Source of the DNA: Aralia elata
Taxonomy: Eukaryota; Streptophyta; Magnoliopsida; Apiales; Araliaceae
NCBI GenBank assembly: GCA_034770075.1
Contig: JAVJAP010000027.1
Location: forward strand, 124,001-188,000
Direction of reading: 5' to 3'
DNA length: 64,000 bases
The notes below the pieces were generated by a model. It was not told the origin of the DNA. It saw nothing but the letters and a program-made list of their open reading frames with translations, and ran no database searches. The translations under genes and the position numbers were made by a program. Numbering within the stretch: position 1 is the first letter of the stretch; each line of letters begins with the position of its first letter. This document shows positions 1-11,188 of the stretch, in pieces.

Positions 1-1
1 T

Positions 2-892
2 GACGTTTGGGGTATTGACTTCATGGGGCCATTCCCACCCTCTTTCAACAATCTATATATTCTCTTGGTAGTAGATTATGTATCTAAATGGGTGGAGGCA
101 GCCGCATTTCCCACTAATGACTCCAAGGTAGTGCTGAAATTCCTTCAAAAGAATATCTTCACAAGGTTCGATACTCCAAGGGCCATGATCAGTGATGAAG
201 GGAGTCACTTCTGCAATAAGCACTTTGCTGCCCTCTTGGGAAAATATGGGGTCACTCATAGAATTGCTACTGCATATCACCCCCAGACCAATGGACAAGC
301 TGAGGTTTCCAACAGAGAAGTGAAGAAAATCCTGGAAAAGATCATCAATCCCACAAGAAAAAATTGGTCAACAAAGCTGGATGATGCACTGTGGGCGTAC
401 AGAACTGCTTTTAAAACACCCATTGGTATGTCACCATACCAGCTTGTTTATGGCAAGGCATGCCATCTCCCGGTTGAACTTGAGCATAAGGCGTTCTGGG
501 CCATAAGAAAGATGAATTTTGATCCCACAGCTGCAGGTGAGAAAAGGCTTCTTCAACTCAATGAACTTGATGAGTTCCGACTGCAAGCTTATGAAAATTC
601 AAAATTGTATAAGGAGAAGGTAAAAAGATGGCATGATAAGAAAATTGTTGACAGAAAATTTGAGCCTGGCCAAGCGGTATTGCTATACAACTCTAGATTG
701 AGGCTTTTTCCAGGAAAGCTCAAATCACGTTGGTCGAGTCCTTTCATTGTCAAGCATGCATTTCTGCACGGAGCTGTTGAAGTCTATGGTGATAATCCGG
801 AGGAGACATTCAAAGTTAACGGGAAGCGTCTTAAGCATTATTGGGGTGGCGGCTTTGCTCGCCAGAAGACCTTGATCACTTTAGCCGATTAG
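2..892 (+). CDS. Athila-like pol polyprotein, integrase C-terminal part (partial)
   Basis: The frame is open from base 2 to the TAG at 890-892, about 296 codons, and continues upstream outside the window. It encodes the retroviral-type integrase that joins element cDNA into the chromosome. Numbering from base 2, the catalytic triad is visible: Asp6 in GIDFMGPF, Asp65 in ISDEGSHF and Glu101 in NGQAEVSNRE, giving the D,D35E spacing of Ty3/gypsy integrases. After the core comes a basic C-terminal domain ending near NGKRLKHYWGG, with no chromodomain, which fits Athila and excludes a chromovirus. No frameshift or stop is visible, so this part is intact. The zinc-binding N terminus, RT and gag would lie to the left. 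About 60 bp past the stop is the GGGAGGCAACCC signature also found after the pol end of the second Athila-like remnant (28502-28513, one base different). Confidence 0.93.
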   Translation, partial: DVWGIDFMGPFPPSFNNLYILLVVDYVSKWVEAAAFPTNDSKVVLKFLQKNIFTRFDTPRAMISDEGSHFCNKHFAALLGKYGVTHRIATAYHPQTNGQAEVSNREVKKILEKIINPTRKNWSTKLDDALWAYRTAFKTPIGMSPYQLVYGKACHLPVELEHKAFWAIRKMNFDPTAAGEKRLLQLNELDEFRLQAYENSKLYKEKVKRWHDKKIVDRKFEPGQAVLLYNSRLRLFPGKLKSRWSSPFIVKHAFLHGAVEVYGDNPEETFKVNGKRLKHYWGGGFARQKTLITLAD

Positions 893-1207
893 CCATGAAT
901 GAATGAGAAGTCGGGCCGAGGACTTTAAACCACGCGCTGGATGGGAGGCAACCCATTATCCTTATCCGTATCCTTTACATTTTGTTGTTACATTTCAGTT
1001 TTACAAGTGTGTATTCTTATGTTTCTAAATTTTCCATTTTTGCATTTTGGTTAGATAAGTTATGCTCTCATTGTGCTCTAAATGTTGAATTTTTGGGCAA
1101 GATATTCAGAATATATGTGCAATGATGCTTAATACAGGTTGGTAGTGTTAAGTTTGGTTTTGGATCAGATTTACAAGAATGCAAGTTTGGAGATGCAGTA
1201 GGGTCTA

Positions 1208-1346
1208 TCGCCCCGGCGACAACTCATAAGCCATTTGGATCGCCCCAGCGACACAATCGCCCCGACGACAATTTAGACTCAGTTTGTCTCGCCCCGGCGA
1301 CTAAATCGCCCCGGCGGTGAAATCAAAGTGTTTTCTATCGCCCCGG
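1208..1346 (+). repeat. Six GC-rich palindromic units (TCGCCCCGGCGA type)
   Basis: Units at 1208-1220, 1240-1252, 1257-1269, 1289-1301, 1306-1317 and a half unit at 1338-1346. The consensus TCGCCCCGGCGAC reads as an imperfect inverted repeat (TCGCC/GGCGA). The spacing is irregular and the surrounding DNA is AT-rich. The same 12-mer on one strand or the other recurs in the LTR of Athila-A, the family-B LTRs and the E1 LTR. Confidence 0.85.
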
Positions 1347-1362
1347 TTATAGACACGGATTC

Positions 1363-1377
1363 CAGTTTTAAAAAACC
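1363..1377 (+). promoter_or_regulatory. Candidate internal core promoter of the Athila extra ORF
   Basis: A TATA-like TTTTAAAAAA (1365-1375) lies 20-150 bp downstream of the palindrome cluster and is followed by a CT-rich leader. This is the same order, palindromes then TATA, seen in the family-B LTR. Inference only. Confidence 0.28.
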
Positions 1378-2129
1378 CCATTCCAGCAGTTCGCTCGTTC
1401 CATTTCATTCCCAAATCCTTCAGCCCCAAACTCGGAATCCCTTCTCAATCCATTCGACACCTATCTAACACTTGCCCACATCAAAAATCAACCTCCATTC
1501 GGGTTCATCACCATCCCACACGCGTTTATGCTTTCTAGGGTTTGTCAAATTGGGGAAAACTAAAACCTAAACCCATCTGCGTGCATCATAACCTTTGGAG
1601 TCCGCCTTTGACGATTTTGCGAGGTTCAGGACTTTAGCACGACTCCAACTGTGGAAAAATTCAGATTTGGGTTCATCTTTCTCGCATTCTTCAACTGGAT
1701 TGTATAAGGTATGCACTGAATGTACTGGACATTATTTGCTGTGGTGTATCGGTTTGCTTTGGGTTCTCTTACTGGTTGATAACTGAATAATCACTAATTA
1801 GCGCTAGTGGATTTTAGAAATATTGGATATCAGTTTGGGATTTGCTCTGTCTATAATGGTTACTGTGCCTTAATATATCTGGATGTCATTGTTGAGTATT
1901 GTCATTAGAGCAAATTGTGTCTGCATTGGGTATTTTACAACTGATATGAACTAAAGCTGTGGGACTGCGCTGTATTATTCATTTGTGGGGCGATTGAGTT
2001 TGTGTTGGCAATCGAGTGTCGGTTTATATATATTGCTGGATTTGGTCTGTGGCAGTGTAATTGACAGTTAGTTGGAATCAAGTGTGGGGGAAGCTTTTTG
2101 TGGTTGTTTGTGCCAAGTAGTGATCAGTC

Positions 2130-3218
2130 ATGCCGCCAAAAAGGTTCAGGGGTGAGGGTTCCTCAGCACCACAAGAACGGGCTTATGATCACAGTAAGTT
2201 TGTCAGTGCTGAGGCCGTTGCACGATTTGACACTTTCATAGTGGGTAAGGCTCTGACGCCCGAGCGTGGCCTGCGACCTAGTTGGAGAGTGGATGGAGAG
2301 ATGGGCGATCATATTACTGAGAGAGAATGGCATACCTTCATTGAGCAGCCCGAGGCAGCTGTGGTAGCCATCGTCCAGGAGTTCTACGCTAATGCAAAGG
2401 ACACGCTACCATATACTGTGACTGTACGGGGCAGGACCGTACCATTTAGCGCCCAGGCTATTAACGACTACTATGAATTGGACGCTCCTACAGTGTGCCA
2501 GTATATTGAGTTACTGCGATCCTCACCCGACTATGACAGAATTCTGGCCGACTTGTGCAGACCGGGCACCGCGTGGGTTGCTAAGGGCAACAGAGGGGGT
2601 ACATTTTTTCATAGCAAGGAGTTAAGCCTGTATGGTAAGATTTGGTATGCTTTTCTCTGCGCCAAGCTGATGCCCACGGTTCATGTTAGCGATGTTACGA
2701 AGGACAGGGCTGCCCTCTTGTATGCTATAGTCATGGACTACGCGATCGACGTGGGTCGCATCATTGAGGGTAACATCCGAAGGATCCTGAGGAGTAATGT
2801 TCATGGCGGGTTGCCACACCCGTCACTTATCTGCGGATTGTGCCGAGCTGCAGGCATTCAGTGGGCCGAGGATGAGATTGTTCAGCAGCCACTGCTGGTC
2901 TTGGACCATCGTCTGATCTCCAGATACTCAGTTTGGGACCAGGCAGAGTCGGACCCGCGGGGTCGAGGATTTATTGTTCAACCCCAGGCAGACCCAGTGG
3001 ATGCTCCTGCTTCACCTACTGATTCCAACTCTCAGCCGAGATCTCGTGTCAGCAGTCAACTCAGAGATATGCAAATGCTACTGGTACGACAGAACCAACG
3101 ACTTGCAGAGAGGCAGGAGCACATATTCAACTACACCACGAGCTTCAATGCAGTTCTGGCTGAACAGTTCGCGAGGCTGAATCCTGGAGGACCACCTGTC
3201 CCATTTCCCGTGCCCTAG
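2130..3218 (+). CDS. Athila extra ORF, putative plant transposon protein domain
   Basis: An intact 362-codon frame from ATG (MPPKRFRGEG) to TAG, in the position called env-like in Athila elements. The N terminus is basic. Residues about 20-260 match the style of the plant-specific domain annotated as putative plant transposon protein, with W and F positions, GTFFHSKELS, and a block around WYAFLCAKLMPTVHVSDVTKDRA followed by LLYAIVMDYAIDVGRIIEGNI, which I recognise as the family signature. About 50 residues of Pro/Ser-rich linker follow, then a short amphipathic QMLLVRQNQRLAERQEH stretch that could be a coiled coil. No signal peptide or transmembrane segment is visible, so a true envelope role is not supported. 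It is less damaged than most coding remnants here. The start was chosen as the first ATG before the conserved part. Function is unknown. Confidence 0.85.
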   Translation: MPPKRFRGEGSSAPQERAYDHSKFVSAEAVARFDTFIVGKALTPERGLRPSWRVDGEMGDHITEREWHTFIEQPEAAVVAIVQEFYANAKDTLPYTVTVRGRTVPFSAQAINDYYELDAPTVCQYIELLRSSPDYDRILADLCRPGTAWVAKGNRGGTFFHSKELSLYGKIWYAFLCAKLMPTVHVSDVTKDRAALLYAIVMDYAIDVGRIIEGNIRRILRSNVHGGLPHPSLICGLCRAAGIQWAEDEIVQQPLLVLDHRLISRYSVWDQAESDPRGRGFIVQPQADPVDAPASPTDSNSQPRSRVSSQLRDMQMLLVRQNQRLAERQEHIFNYTTSFNAVLAEQFARLNPGGPPVPFPVP

Positions 3219-3310
3219 CCACTCCCCCCTACCCGCTATCTGATGCTGAGGTTGAGGATATCAACCAACCATGATCAAGGGAGTCCTCAGTTTTACATTT
3301 TGCACTCTTT

Positions 3311-3349
3311 AGACAATGAGGACATTCTCCATTTTAAGTTTGGGGGTGG
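3311..3349 (+). other. Hairpin plus internal PPT-like tract
   Basis: AATG (3315-3318), loop AGGA (3319-3322), CATT (3323-3326), extended by two more pairs past a C.C mismatch. The polypurine-like AAGTTTGGGGG follows about 9 nt later. The same design precedes the true PPT at 13687 and lies at 28614. Confidence 0.5.
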
Positions 3350-3366
3350 TTTTGCTATTACTTCAA

Positions 3367-3441
3367 TTGGTTTAATGCTTTAGCATAGTAGTTGTAGTTA
3401 GAACAGTTGGTTTAATGCTTTAGCATAGTAGTTGTAGTTAG
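3367..3441 (+). repeat. 35-bp direct duplication
   Basis: The 35-bp unit at 3367-3401 is repeated at 3407-3441 with a 5-bp spacer (period 40). The two copies look identical, so the duplication is recent. Confidence 0.9.
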
Positions 3442-3873
3442 TATGCAGGTTTTCAAGTTTTAAAGACAGTTTTTGAAGGATTGCTTTTATTGAAAATAAT
3501 CATGTGAAATATCATCAAAATGACTTTTCTTGCTATGAATGTTTATTTCTATTAGTGTCATTTGTTGATGATCATTGAACATATTCATAGTCTATTTTCC
3601 TTCAGATTTATGGTTTCTCAGCATCATGTAAAACTGCATTTAGAAACCTATGAGTAGTGTATTTAAGGAAAGCCGATGATGACTTGGTAATCATTGTTTT
3701 AATGTCCTATGCACCTTGGATCTGAATTGCTATATTAGAAATGTTAACTCGTGCCTATTTCTCTTGAATTTTTAACCTTTGGAGTTCCTAATGCACATAG
3801 TATTGTTGTTGGGTACGTGAGATTTTATATTCAACTCGTTGAAACTGTTGCTCATTAAAAGATAGGATAGTCT

Positions 3874-5675
3874 TGTTAGGTTTGTACATAGCACGAATAT
3901 GCAATCAAATTACATAAATAGTGCGGAAGCGCGATAAAATCAGATTTTAAAATTTTATACAAACCATCACCATGATCTTTCTTTATGCACAATTATTAAT
4001 TAAACGAAAGAGATGGAGAATAAGAATTATACCCTTGTAGAATTCTAGCTTCCTCAGGTACAAGTTCACCTCCAATTCCTTCGCGTTCTCCTTGAATTCC
4101 ACCGATTAAATTCCTTCCTTTGATCAACGTTAGCCACCCAAGTGTTTGGCCTCTAGAGGTGATCCACCAAGGAATAATACTTGTTCAAGAAGATGGGTGT
4201 TGGCAAAACCCTAGTTTCTATCTCTATAGAAATTGTAAGTACTCTCTACAATTCTTATGCAAGAGTGTGTAACCCTAATCTATGATAAGACTTCTCTTAT
4301 TTATAGATGTAGAAAAATTCTTCCCTAAACTATTTAGGATTAGGGTTTCTATTCTAATTAAACTCCTTTAATTAAATTAAACTCCTAATCCAATTAGGAA
4401 TTCATGTGAAAGTACTTCTATTAATTAATTCCCAATCCCTATTAGGAATTAAATAATAGTAATAGTAATAATAATAATAATAAGACTCCTCTTATTAATT
4501 TATATTTAATATTTCTAAAATATTAAATAATAAATATTAAGCTATTTAATTTATTCTATCTCCATAGACTAAATTAAATACACTTAACTTATTATTACAA
4601 TTATGTCATTTACTTCTTAAATAAATATTTTCCTTTTGCGGTATGACCCTTTAGGTTCTCCATATTAAACCGGTTGTGAATAAATCAATTAGAACAATTC
4701 TAATCTTATTTAAATAAATAAATTAAACTATTTAATTCATTTAAATAAATAATATTTATTCTACAATAAGGGTAAGCCCCCTTAGCGATCAACGACTTTC
4801 CAGATAATATAGATTTCAACATTAATCATAAAAGAACCTTTCAGTGCATAGTTACCGTACAATTCAATCCTCTACCATACAATGTCCCAATTAAATATAA
4901 GACATGGAATTACTGTCAAGTCTTATTTTATTTAATTATATGTATTTCGATTCTCAAATGCACAACTCTAATTAATGCAAATTAGAAACTCCTTTCTAAT
5001 TTCATTCTGCTTTGGCCAAAGACTTCTGAGTCGTCATTTATCGAATCACATAGGACATTCTCTCCTTTTACTAGAAGTGGTAGATTCTTTATTGATCATT
5101 CACCTATCTCCATGTATAACTTATTATACCCAATCATACCCTTTGATATACCCTAAAGGTCTTAAGGGAGATGTCAAAGTATAACTCATCATACACAAGA
5201 TACTATGATGATCTCAAGTCCAAGGATCACTTGTACTACTATCACTAGAGGAATTCCTATTGACAGGCGAGTAAAACTCCATTAGGTATTCCTTAGCGAG
5301 CCACGTTCAGTGAACTTATTCTCTAATAAGCACCTACATACTTGCTTTAGTGTCTCCACACAAATGATTATGAGATCAATCATCCTCTTCATAAGAGCAA
5401 GCAACATATGTACTAATCTATCCGGATTCACTAATCCCCTTTTTAGTAATTCAACGATTAGGAATAATTTTAGTTTGTGAGCTATCTAGAATTTAGATCT
5501 CATTAGCATGATCACCATCATGATTCTAAAAACATTGCTCAAAACTATGGGTTTATCACATTTAATATAACAGCACCATGTAGATAAAGTAAAATGCCTT
5601 TAACAAACGAATAAGATTACAAAGTATATGCTACATCATATCAAATATGATTGGCTTGTGTGCATACTACTTTCA
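3874..5675 (-). repeat. Copia-1 3' LTR
   Basis: 1802 bp, TG...CA ended. A TATA box (TATAAATA on the minus strand) lies at 4298-4305 with telo-box-like AAACCCTA on both sides. A short (TAA)n run lies near 4458-4483. Small open frames inside it are not genes. Confidence 0.95.
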
Positions 5676-5690
5676 ATCTCCCACTTGCAC
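5676..5690 (-). promoter_or_regulatory. Copia-1 polypurine tract
   Basis: GTGCAAGTGGGAGAT on the minus strand abuts the LTR start TGAAAG. It is the primer site for plus-strand DNA synthesis. Confidence 0.85.
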
Positions 5691-5761
5691 TAAAGCCAAT
5701 CGTCATGGTATCTAATACCCTTCTTCTCTAAGTGACGATTATCCTGTTGTTGGATAAAGCT

Positions 5762-8700
5762 TCAATAGATGGATATGCAATGCTGTTCTCGAGAGTCCAC
5801 TATCTCTATAGTGACTTTTCTTCTTTCAATGATTTTACTAATCAAATGAAAGTGCCGCAACACATGTTTGAATCCAAGATGAGACTTAGGAACTATTCCT
5901 AGTTCTGTAATGAACTTTTCATCCAAGCAATCAACTTGCAGCTTCATTTACAGCTATATACTTTGTCTTTGTCATTAAACCAGTAACTATTTGATGTTTG
6001 GAACTTTTCCAATTCACTGCACCACCTTTTAAGGTAACGATTTACCTTAAAGTGGATTTGTTATCGTCTTGGTCAGTCTGAAAAAACTTGAGTCTGTTTA
6101 GCCCTCTAGTTTTAATTCGGACCTACCATGAATTATGATTACATCTTCAATACCGGTTTAGTACTTAAAGATGTTTATCACTGTCTTACAGTGATCTTCT
6201 CTAGAATATGACTGATCAACATCAAGCCTAGTATATTCATTGCATGCATGATAGTAACTCATGCGATCTCTCTTTTAATTGGGAACAATTTTAGAGAGAT
6301 ACACTCCATGGCTCATCATCATGAGACCTTTCTTGGAATTTGCAATGCTAAACGCCTTTAGCATCGAATGAATATACGTTCATTGGGTCAAGCCGAACAT
6401 CCTTTTAAATCTATCTATATAGATTTCTATCCCCAATTTATAGGATGCTCCTCCCAAGTCATTCATGGAAGAATGTTTAGACAATTTTATCTTTACTGAT
6501 TGTAGCATTGGTGTGTTATTCCTTGTCGGTAGTATATCAACATATAATACCAAGAATGTCACAGTGCTCCCACTTACCCTTTTGTACACACTAGGTTCAT
6601 TCTCATTTTTGATAAAATCAAACTCTTTTGATTGTCTCATCAAAATGAATGTTCCATTTTTGAGAAACTTGCTTCAATCCATAAATGGATCATTGTAGCT
6701 TAAAACACGATTTGCTTCAACCTTTGAAACAAATTCCTCTGGCTGTATCATACATACATTCTCCTCAAGTCTTCATTGAGGAAAGGTGTCTCCACATCCA
6801 TTTTTGCCAGATTTCGTAATAAGCTACAATCACAAGCAAAATCCAAATGGACTTGAGCATTACCCAGTAATAAGGTTTTATCACAGTCAACTCCTTGACT
6901 TTATTTGAAACCTTTTAAACAGGTCTGGTCTTATAGGTCTCCACCTTGCCATTTGCCCCAGTCTTTCTCTTAAAGACCCATATTCACACTCTTGGCACTA
7001 TGCCCTTTTGTGGAGTAACCAGAGTCTATACTTGGTTCTCATACATGGAGTCCATTTCGGATTTCATGGCCATCTGCCATTTCTCTGAGTGTCTTTCTAC
7101 TCATAGCCTCATTGTATATAACTGGATCATCATCCTCTATGATGCGTACCTCATCATCATCCTCTATGATGAATCCATACCTCCCAGGTATCTTCGGTAC
7201 TCTTCCAGATTTACGATTCGGTTGTGGTACAATAGGTCTATCTACAGGTTCCTCGATTCGACTTAAAGTGCTTTGTGGTTCTTGAACTCCTTCAAGATCT
7301 TTTACCCTCCCACTAGCTCCTTTAATGATAAACACCTTTATCTAAGAAGGCAACGTGTAGGATTATAGTAATAATACCCTAAACTTACTTTACGATATCC
7401 CAGAAGTCTGCACTTGTCAGATTTTGTCCCAAACTTATCTTTGAAACCTTTTCACATAAGCTGGACAACCCTTATCTTAACATACTTAAGATTAGGAATC
7501 CTCCCTATCCATAACTTTTATGGAATCTTGGGGCCAGATTTTTGAGGTTACCTTATTTTGTAGATATGCAGCCGTTTCTAGGGCATAACCCCAGATGGAT
7601 ACTAGAATGTCGGTAAAAATCATTATGGACTGCACCATGTCCAACAAGGTACAATTTCTCCTTTTAGATACACCAATCAATTATTGCGTATAAGGAAGTG
7701 TCCATTATGAGAAAATACCATTTTGAGATGATCTAGAAACTCATTGTACAAGTATTCTTTCCTCGATCTGATCAAAGAATCTTAATACTCTGTCAATATG
7801 TTTCACTTCTGAATTCTTTGAACATTTCAAATGATTCAGACTTGTATTTCATCAAATACGCATATTCAACTCTTTGAATGACCATCTCCTTTTCTTTTAT
7901 TAGTTTGTTCAATTTGCAAAATAATTTTTCATGTAAGTCAAGTATACAAAGTCTATCAAGTAATCTTCCAGTTTCAAACAAAACATTATCATTATAAATA
8001 GAACAACAATTGTTCTTAAATATAATACCAGAACCTTCCTTGTCCAACAACGGAAGTAATAATATTTCTAAAGAGAACTGGAACATAATAACAACTTATT
8101 AACTTAATAGACTTGCCCGTAGACAATGCTAAACTATAAGTTCCTACGGTTAATGCAGCAACCATTGCTTCATTCTCCACGTGTAAGATTACTTATTCTT
8201 TGTTTAGCTTTCTACTTCTGCTCAGTCTCTGCATTGGATTGCATACGTGAGAACTACAGCCGGTATCCAATACCCAAGTAGAACCTTGACTTATAGAAAA
8301 ATTTATTTCAATCATGAACAAACCCATATGTGTAACCGAAGCTTCATTAAGCTTTTTCTGGTTAGCCTCTTTAAGATACTCCTTACAGTTTCCTTTTCAG
8401 TATCCAGGCTTATTGCATTGGAAGCAAACTCCTTTGCTATCTGCATCAGTCTTGTTCTTATTGTCCTTTATTTTTGCCTTTCCTTTTACCTTCTTTGAAT
8501 TGTTCTTCTTTTAAGAAGATCCTTTAGCCCTCTTCTGCTTCCTAGAAGAATCATCTACCAGTAAGACTTGGTCTTTCTTGGTTAGAAAGTGACTCTTTAC
8601 AGTTTTCAACATGTTTAAGCAACTCAGGCAGGCTGACATATAGCTTGTTCATGTGGAAATTCACAACAATTTGTGAGAAAGAGTCTGGAAGTGATTGCAA

Positions 8701-9094
8701 GATCAAATCTTGGATCATCTCTCCATCCATTAAAACCCAGTTGTCCCAATTGTTCAATTAAATTGATCATTTTAGGACATATGTCTGTACTGTAGTGCCA
8801 TCGGTCATTCTAGATCGGAAGAGCTCCTTAGATATCTGATATCTAATAGTCCTACTTTCCTCACCCTTCAACTCCTTGAAGGTGCCGGAGTACAGTATGA
8901 GCATCCATAGTTTCATGCTGACGCTGAAGCTCGTTACTCATGGATGCGAGCATGATGCATTGAGCCAACTGTGCATCATCTTGCCACTTTCTAAAAGTAG
9001 CAATCTCTTCCTCTGAGGCATTGTCTGCAACCATTGCAGGGATAGGTATATTAAGGACATAAGATAACTTTTCAGCCTTGAGAACTATTCTCAA
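5762..9094 (-). pseudogene. Copia-1 gag-pol remnant (Ty1/copia order, broken)
   Basis: Read on the minus strand the order is gag (8551-9094, two frames), CCHC zinc knuckle remnant (about 8391-8434, its His changed and followed by a stop), protease with an intact LDTGCSSH-type active site (8256-8270), pre-integrase and integrase fragments (7793-8086, 7492-7680 with GVSKRRN and WGYALETAAYL), linker (7039-7335), RT (6380-6643) and the RNase H end (5762-5947). IN before RT identifies Ty1/copia. Lesions: the HHCC zinc finger and the first catalytic Asp region of IN are missing, the RT motif reads YVDI rather than YxDD (6533-6544), and an RNase H active-site segment is absent between TELGIVP and KHVLRHFHL, besides many frameshifts. 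Copia-2 shares these lesions. It cannot make a functional polyprotein. Confidence 0.88.
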
Positions 9095-9376
9095 ATTCCT
9101 TAACTAGTCCGTGTAATTCGGTCCGGTTAATTAACATCTAATATGCTATGCAGTGATAGTGAATTAGACATCGTAAAATTCTGTAAATGAATTTGTAATT
9201 TAACAACATTTTAGCATACATTCATTTTTAATTAATTACCAAAATAAATTAGGTCTTTATTTTAACTTGGTATCTCCCACTATTTTCGTCAAACTATATT
9301 ACCCTCATTATATAGTTCGGCAATTCTAATTAAAGATTTGCTAGTGAGACTAAGGATCCCATTTTAGATGTATATA

Positions 9377-9670
9377 GCCTTGTGGTGACACAACAAACGA
9401 TATATAAATAAATAGGTAAACAACTATTGTCAATTACATCTCTATGTAACTCCTTGTATTTTGCCTCTTAGATTATTTTGATCAAGTGGTGACACATCCG
9501 AATCAAAATTATCCAAGTTAAGTCCATCCTAGCACTTCCATATATTCGAAAGAAAAACACTGTCCTTGTGGTGACACAACAAAACATCATCGTTTAGTCT
9601 ATGTATAAGCATCAAATGTGATAAAGCAACATCTTAAATATTTTAATACTTGCCTTGTGGTAACACAACA
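9377..9670 (-). repeat. Four spaced copies of CCTTGTGGTGACACAAC
   Basis: Copies start near 9377, 9485 (divergent), 9565 and 9652, roughly 80-110 bp apart. The core TTGTGGTGACACAA is almost its own reverse complement. The same set occurs in the Copia-2 leader (22316-22608). Confidence 0.8.
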
Positions 9671-10429
9671 AACTCATATTAAATATTTAATACTCTATTG
9701 GTTTACCATGCTAGAAGGCGACGTTCGATATTCCAAATATCTTTGAACGCTTAGGACTTAATATGATTTCTTTGAGGGGTTTGTTATTATTTGTCTCATC
9801 TTGTTTAGCGCGCATGCACATATATATATAAAATACGCGTCATATTATTTAACATGTGAAGCATGTTGTATAATATATAATATATACATAGCAAGCATGC
9901 ACATATAGAATACTATATTCTACCCGGATTGATTATAGACTTTTATTCTAGTTTGGTTCACTAGAGCCACCAAGTGAACCAAAAGGTCAAACCTAGGGTG
10001 CAAGAATTAAATTTAAATATAACTATTACATTTAAACCCGGGCTCCATTACAAACGGGTCTTCAAGCGCTCCTTGCTCCTTTGTCTCCAATTCTTCAAGT
10101 AATTCTAACTAAACCTATTACATAAACTATTTACAATAAATAGAAACCTTGATCAGCAGTCAAGGGGAGGTACATAGGAGGAAGATAGAATTTACATCAA
10201 GGAAAAACTAGAGAAGACGAGGTACGCAGACCCCATTTATAAAACCCATTCATTCAAGCATCCACTAAAATAAATCCAATCACACATTGGTCAATAGTCC
10301 ATAATCAATCCCTATTTATTATCATACATATCTCTATATGTATCAATAAATAACATTCATCCCATGAATAATAAAATCATTCCATATATGCATTGATATC
10401 ATTTAATGGGCAATATTAGTTAGTATAAA

Positions 10430-11000
10430 ATTCAATTTCAACTCCAATTAGTTATCATGGAATCCAATTCCAACTCTAATTAGTTATCATGAAATCCAAT
10501 TTTAAATAAAATAAACTTCTTTATTTTAATCATATTCCAAATCAAAATAAACTCTTTTATTTTAATTTATCCAATTTTTTTGAATAAAAATAAACTCCTT
10601 TATTTTTAATCAAATTCCAAATCAAAATAAACTCCTTTATTTTAATTAATATGGAAACCAATTTCAAGTTTAAAATAAACACCTTTATTTTTAACTTAAA
10701 ATTGTTGGAAAATAAAATATGTTGAATCCTATTCCTTATCAAAATAAACATCTTTATTTTTTAAGGAAACATGGAATCCTATTCTATATGTGAATAAACT
10801 CCTTTATTCTAGGAAACATGGAATCCTATTCCATATGTGAATAAACTCCTTTATTCTAGGAAACATGGAATCCTATTCCATATGTGAATAAACTCCTTTA
10901 TTCTAGAAAACATGGAATCCTATTCCATATATGAATAAACTCCTTTATTCTAGTTAACGTAGAATCCAATTCCAAGTTCAAATAAAACTTTTAATTTTAA
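10430..11000 (-). repeat. 47-bp tandem repeat and degenerate relatives
   Basis: A 47-bp unit containing AATAAACTCCTTTATT and GGAATCCTATTCCA starts at 10765, 10812, 10859 and 10906. The flanks carry decayed variants of the same core. The Copia-2 leader has a shorter set (21200-21540). Confidence 0.85.
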
Positions 11001-11173
11001 TTATATTCCAATTCAAAATAAACCTTTTATCTTAATTGAAAATAAATAAAATCAAAATAAATAAAATAATAAATAAAATAATTTTACACAAACAATTATG
11101 CTCAATTAAATTGTTCTTAACACATATCAATGTATATACAGAATCAAAACAATTAATAATTCGCATAAAGTTT

Positions 11174-11187
11174 GGCTCTTGATACCA
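11174..11187 (-). promoter_or_regulatory. Copia-1 primer binding site (tRNA-iMet type)
   Basis: The minus strand reads TGGTATCAAGAGCC, one base longer than the usual TGGTATCAGAGCC seen in Copia-2 and Copia-D. It is separated from the LTR by one base. Confidence 0.85.
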
Positions 11188-11188
11188 C

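Larger units (their letters stand above)
893..2129 (+). other. Athila-A spacer between pol and the extra ORF
   Basis: No coding frame is supported here. The stretch holds the GC palindrome cluster (1208-1346), a TATA-like run (1365-1375), a pyrimidine-rich leader-like section (about 1378-1500), a telo-box-like TAGGGTTT (about 1538), a possible 5' splice site (AAG/GTATGC, near 1709) and a purine-rich AGTGTGGGGGAAG shortly before the ORF start. The arrangement resembles a plant promoter plus intron-bearing leader for the downstream ORF. That function is inferred. Confidence 0.5.
3219..3868 (+). other. Athila-A 3' region up to the Copia-1 insertion
   Basis: Non-coding. It holds a small hairpin with an AGGA loop (3311-3330) followed by the PPT-like AAGTTTGGGGG (3335-3345), then a 35-bp direct duplication (3367-3441). 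Nothing else is recognisable. The sequence resumes at 12996 after Copia-1. Confidence 0.7.
9095..11173 (-). other. Copia-1 5' untranslated leader with internal repeats
   Basis: About 2.1 kb between PBS and gag with no coding frame. It holds four spaced copies of a quasi-palindrome (9377-9670) and a minisatellite-like field (10430-11000). The GC-palindrome block present in the Copia-2 and Copia-D leaders is missing here. Confidence 0.75.

Noticed and set aside
2130..3218. Calling the Athila extra ORF a true envelope gene
   Set aside because: No signal peptide, transmembrane span or cleavage motif is visible. Only the genomic position is env-like.
4975..5184. 69-codon frame repeated in each reverse copia LTR (also at 12295 and 16599)
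   Set aside because: It is conserved only because the LTR is conserved. It differs by missense changes without pattern and has no domain.
6465..6698. 77-codon open frame on the plus strand opposite the Copia-1 RT remnant
   Set aside because: It is the antisense of the RT coding remnant and has no domain. A similar shadow occurs at 25299-25511.
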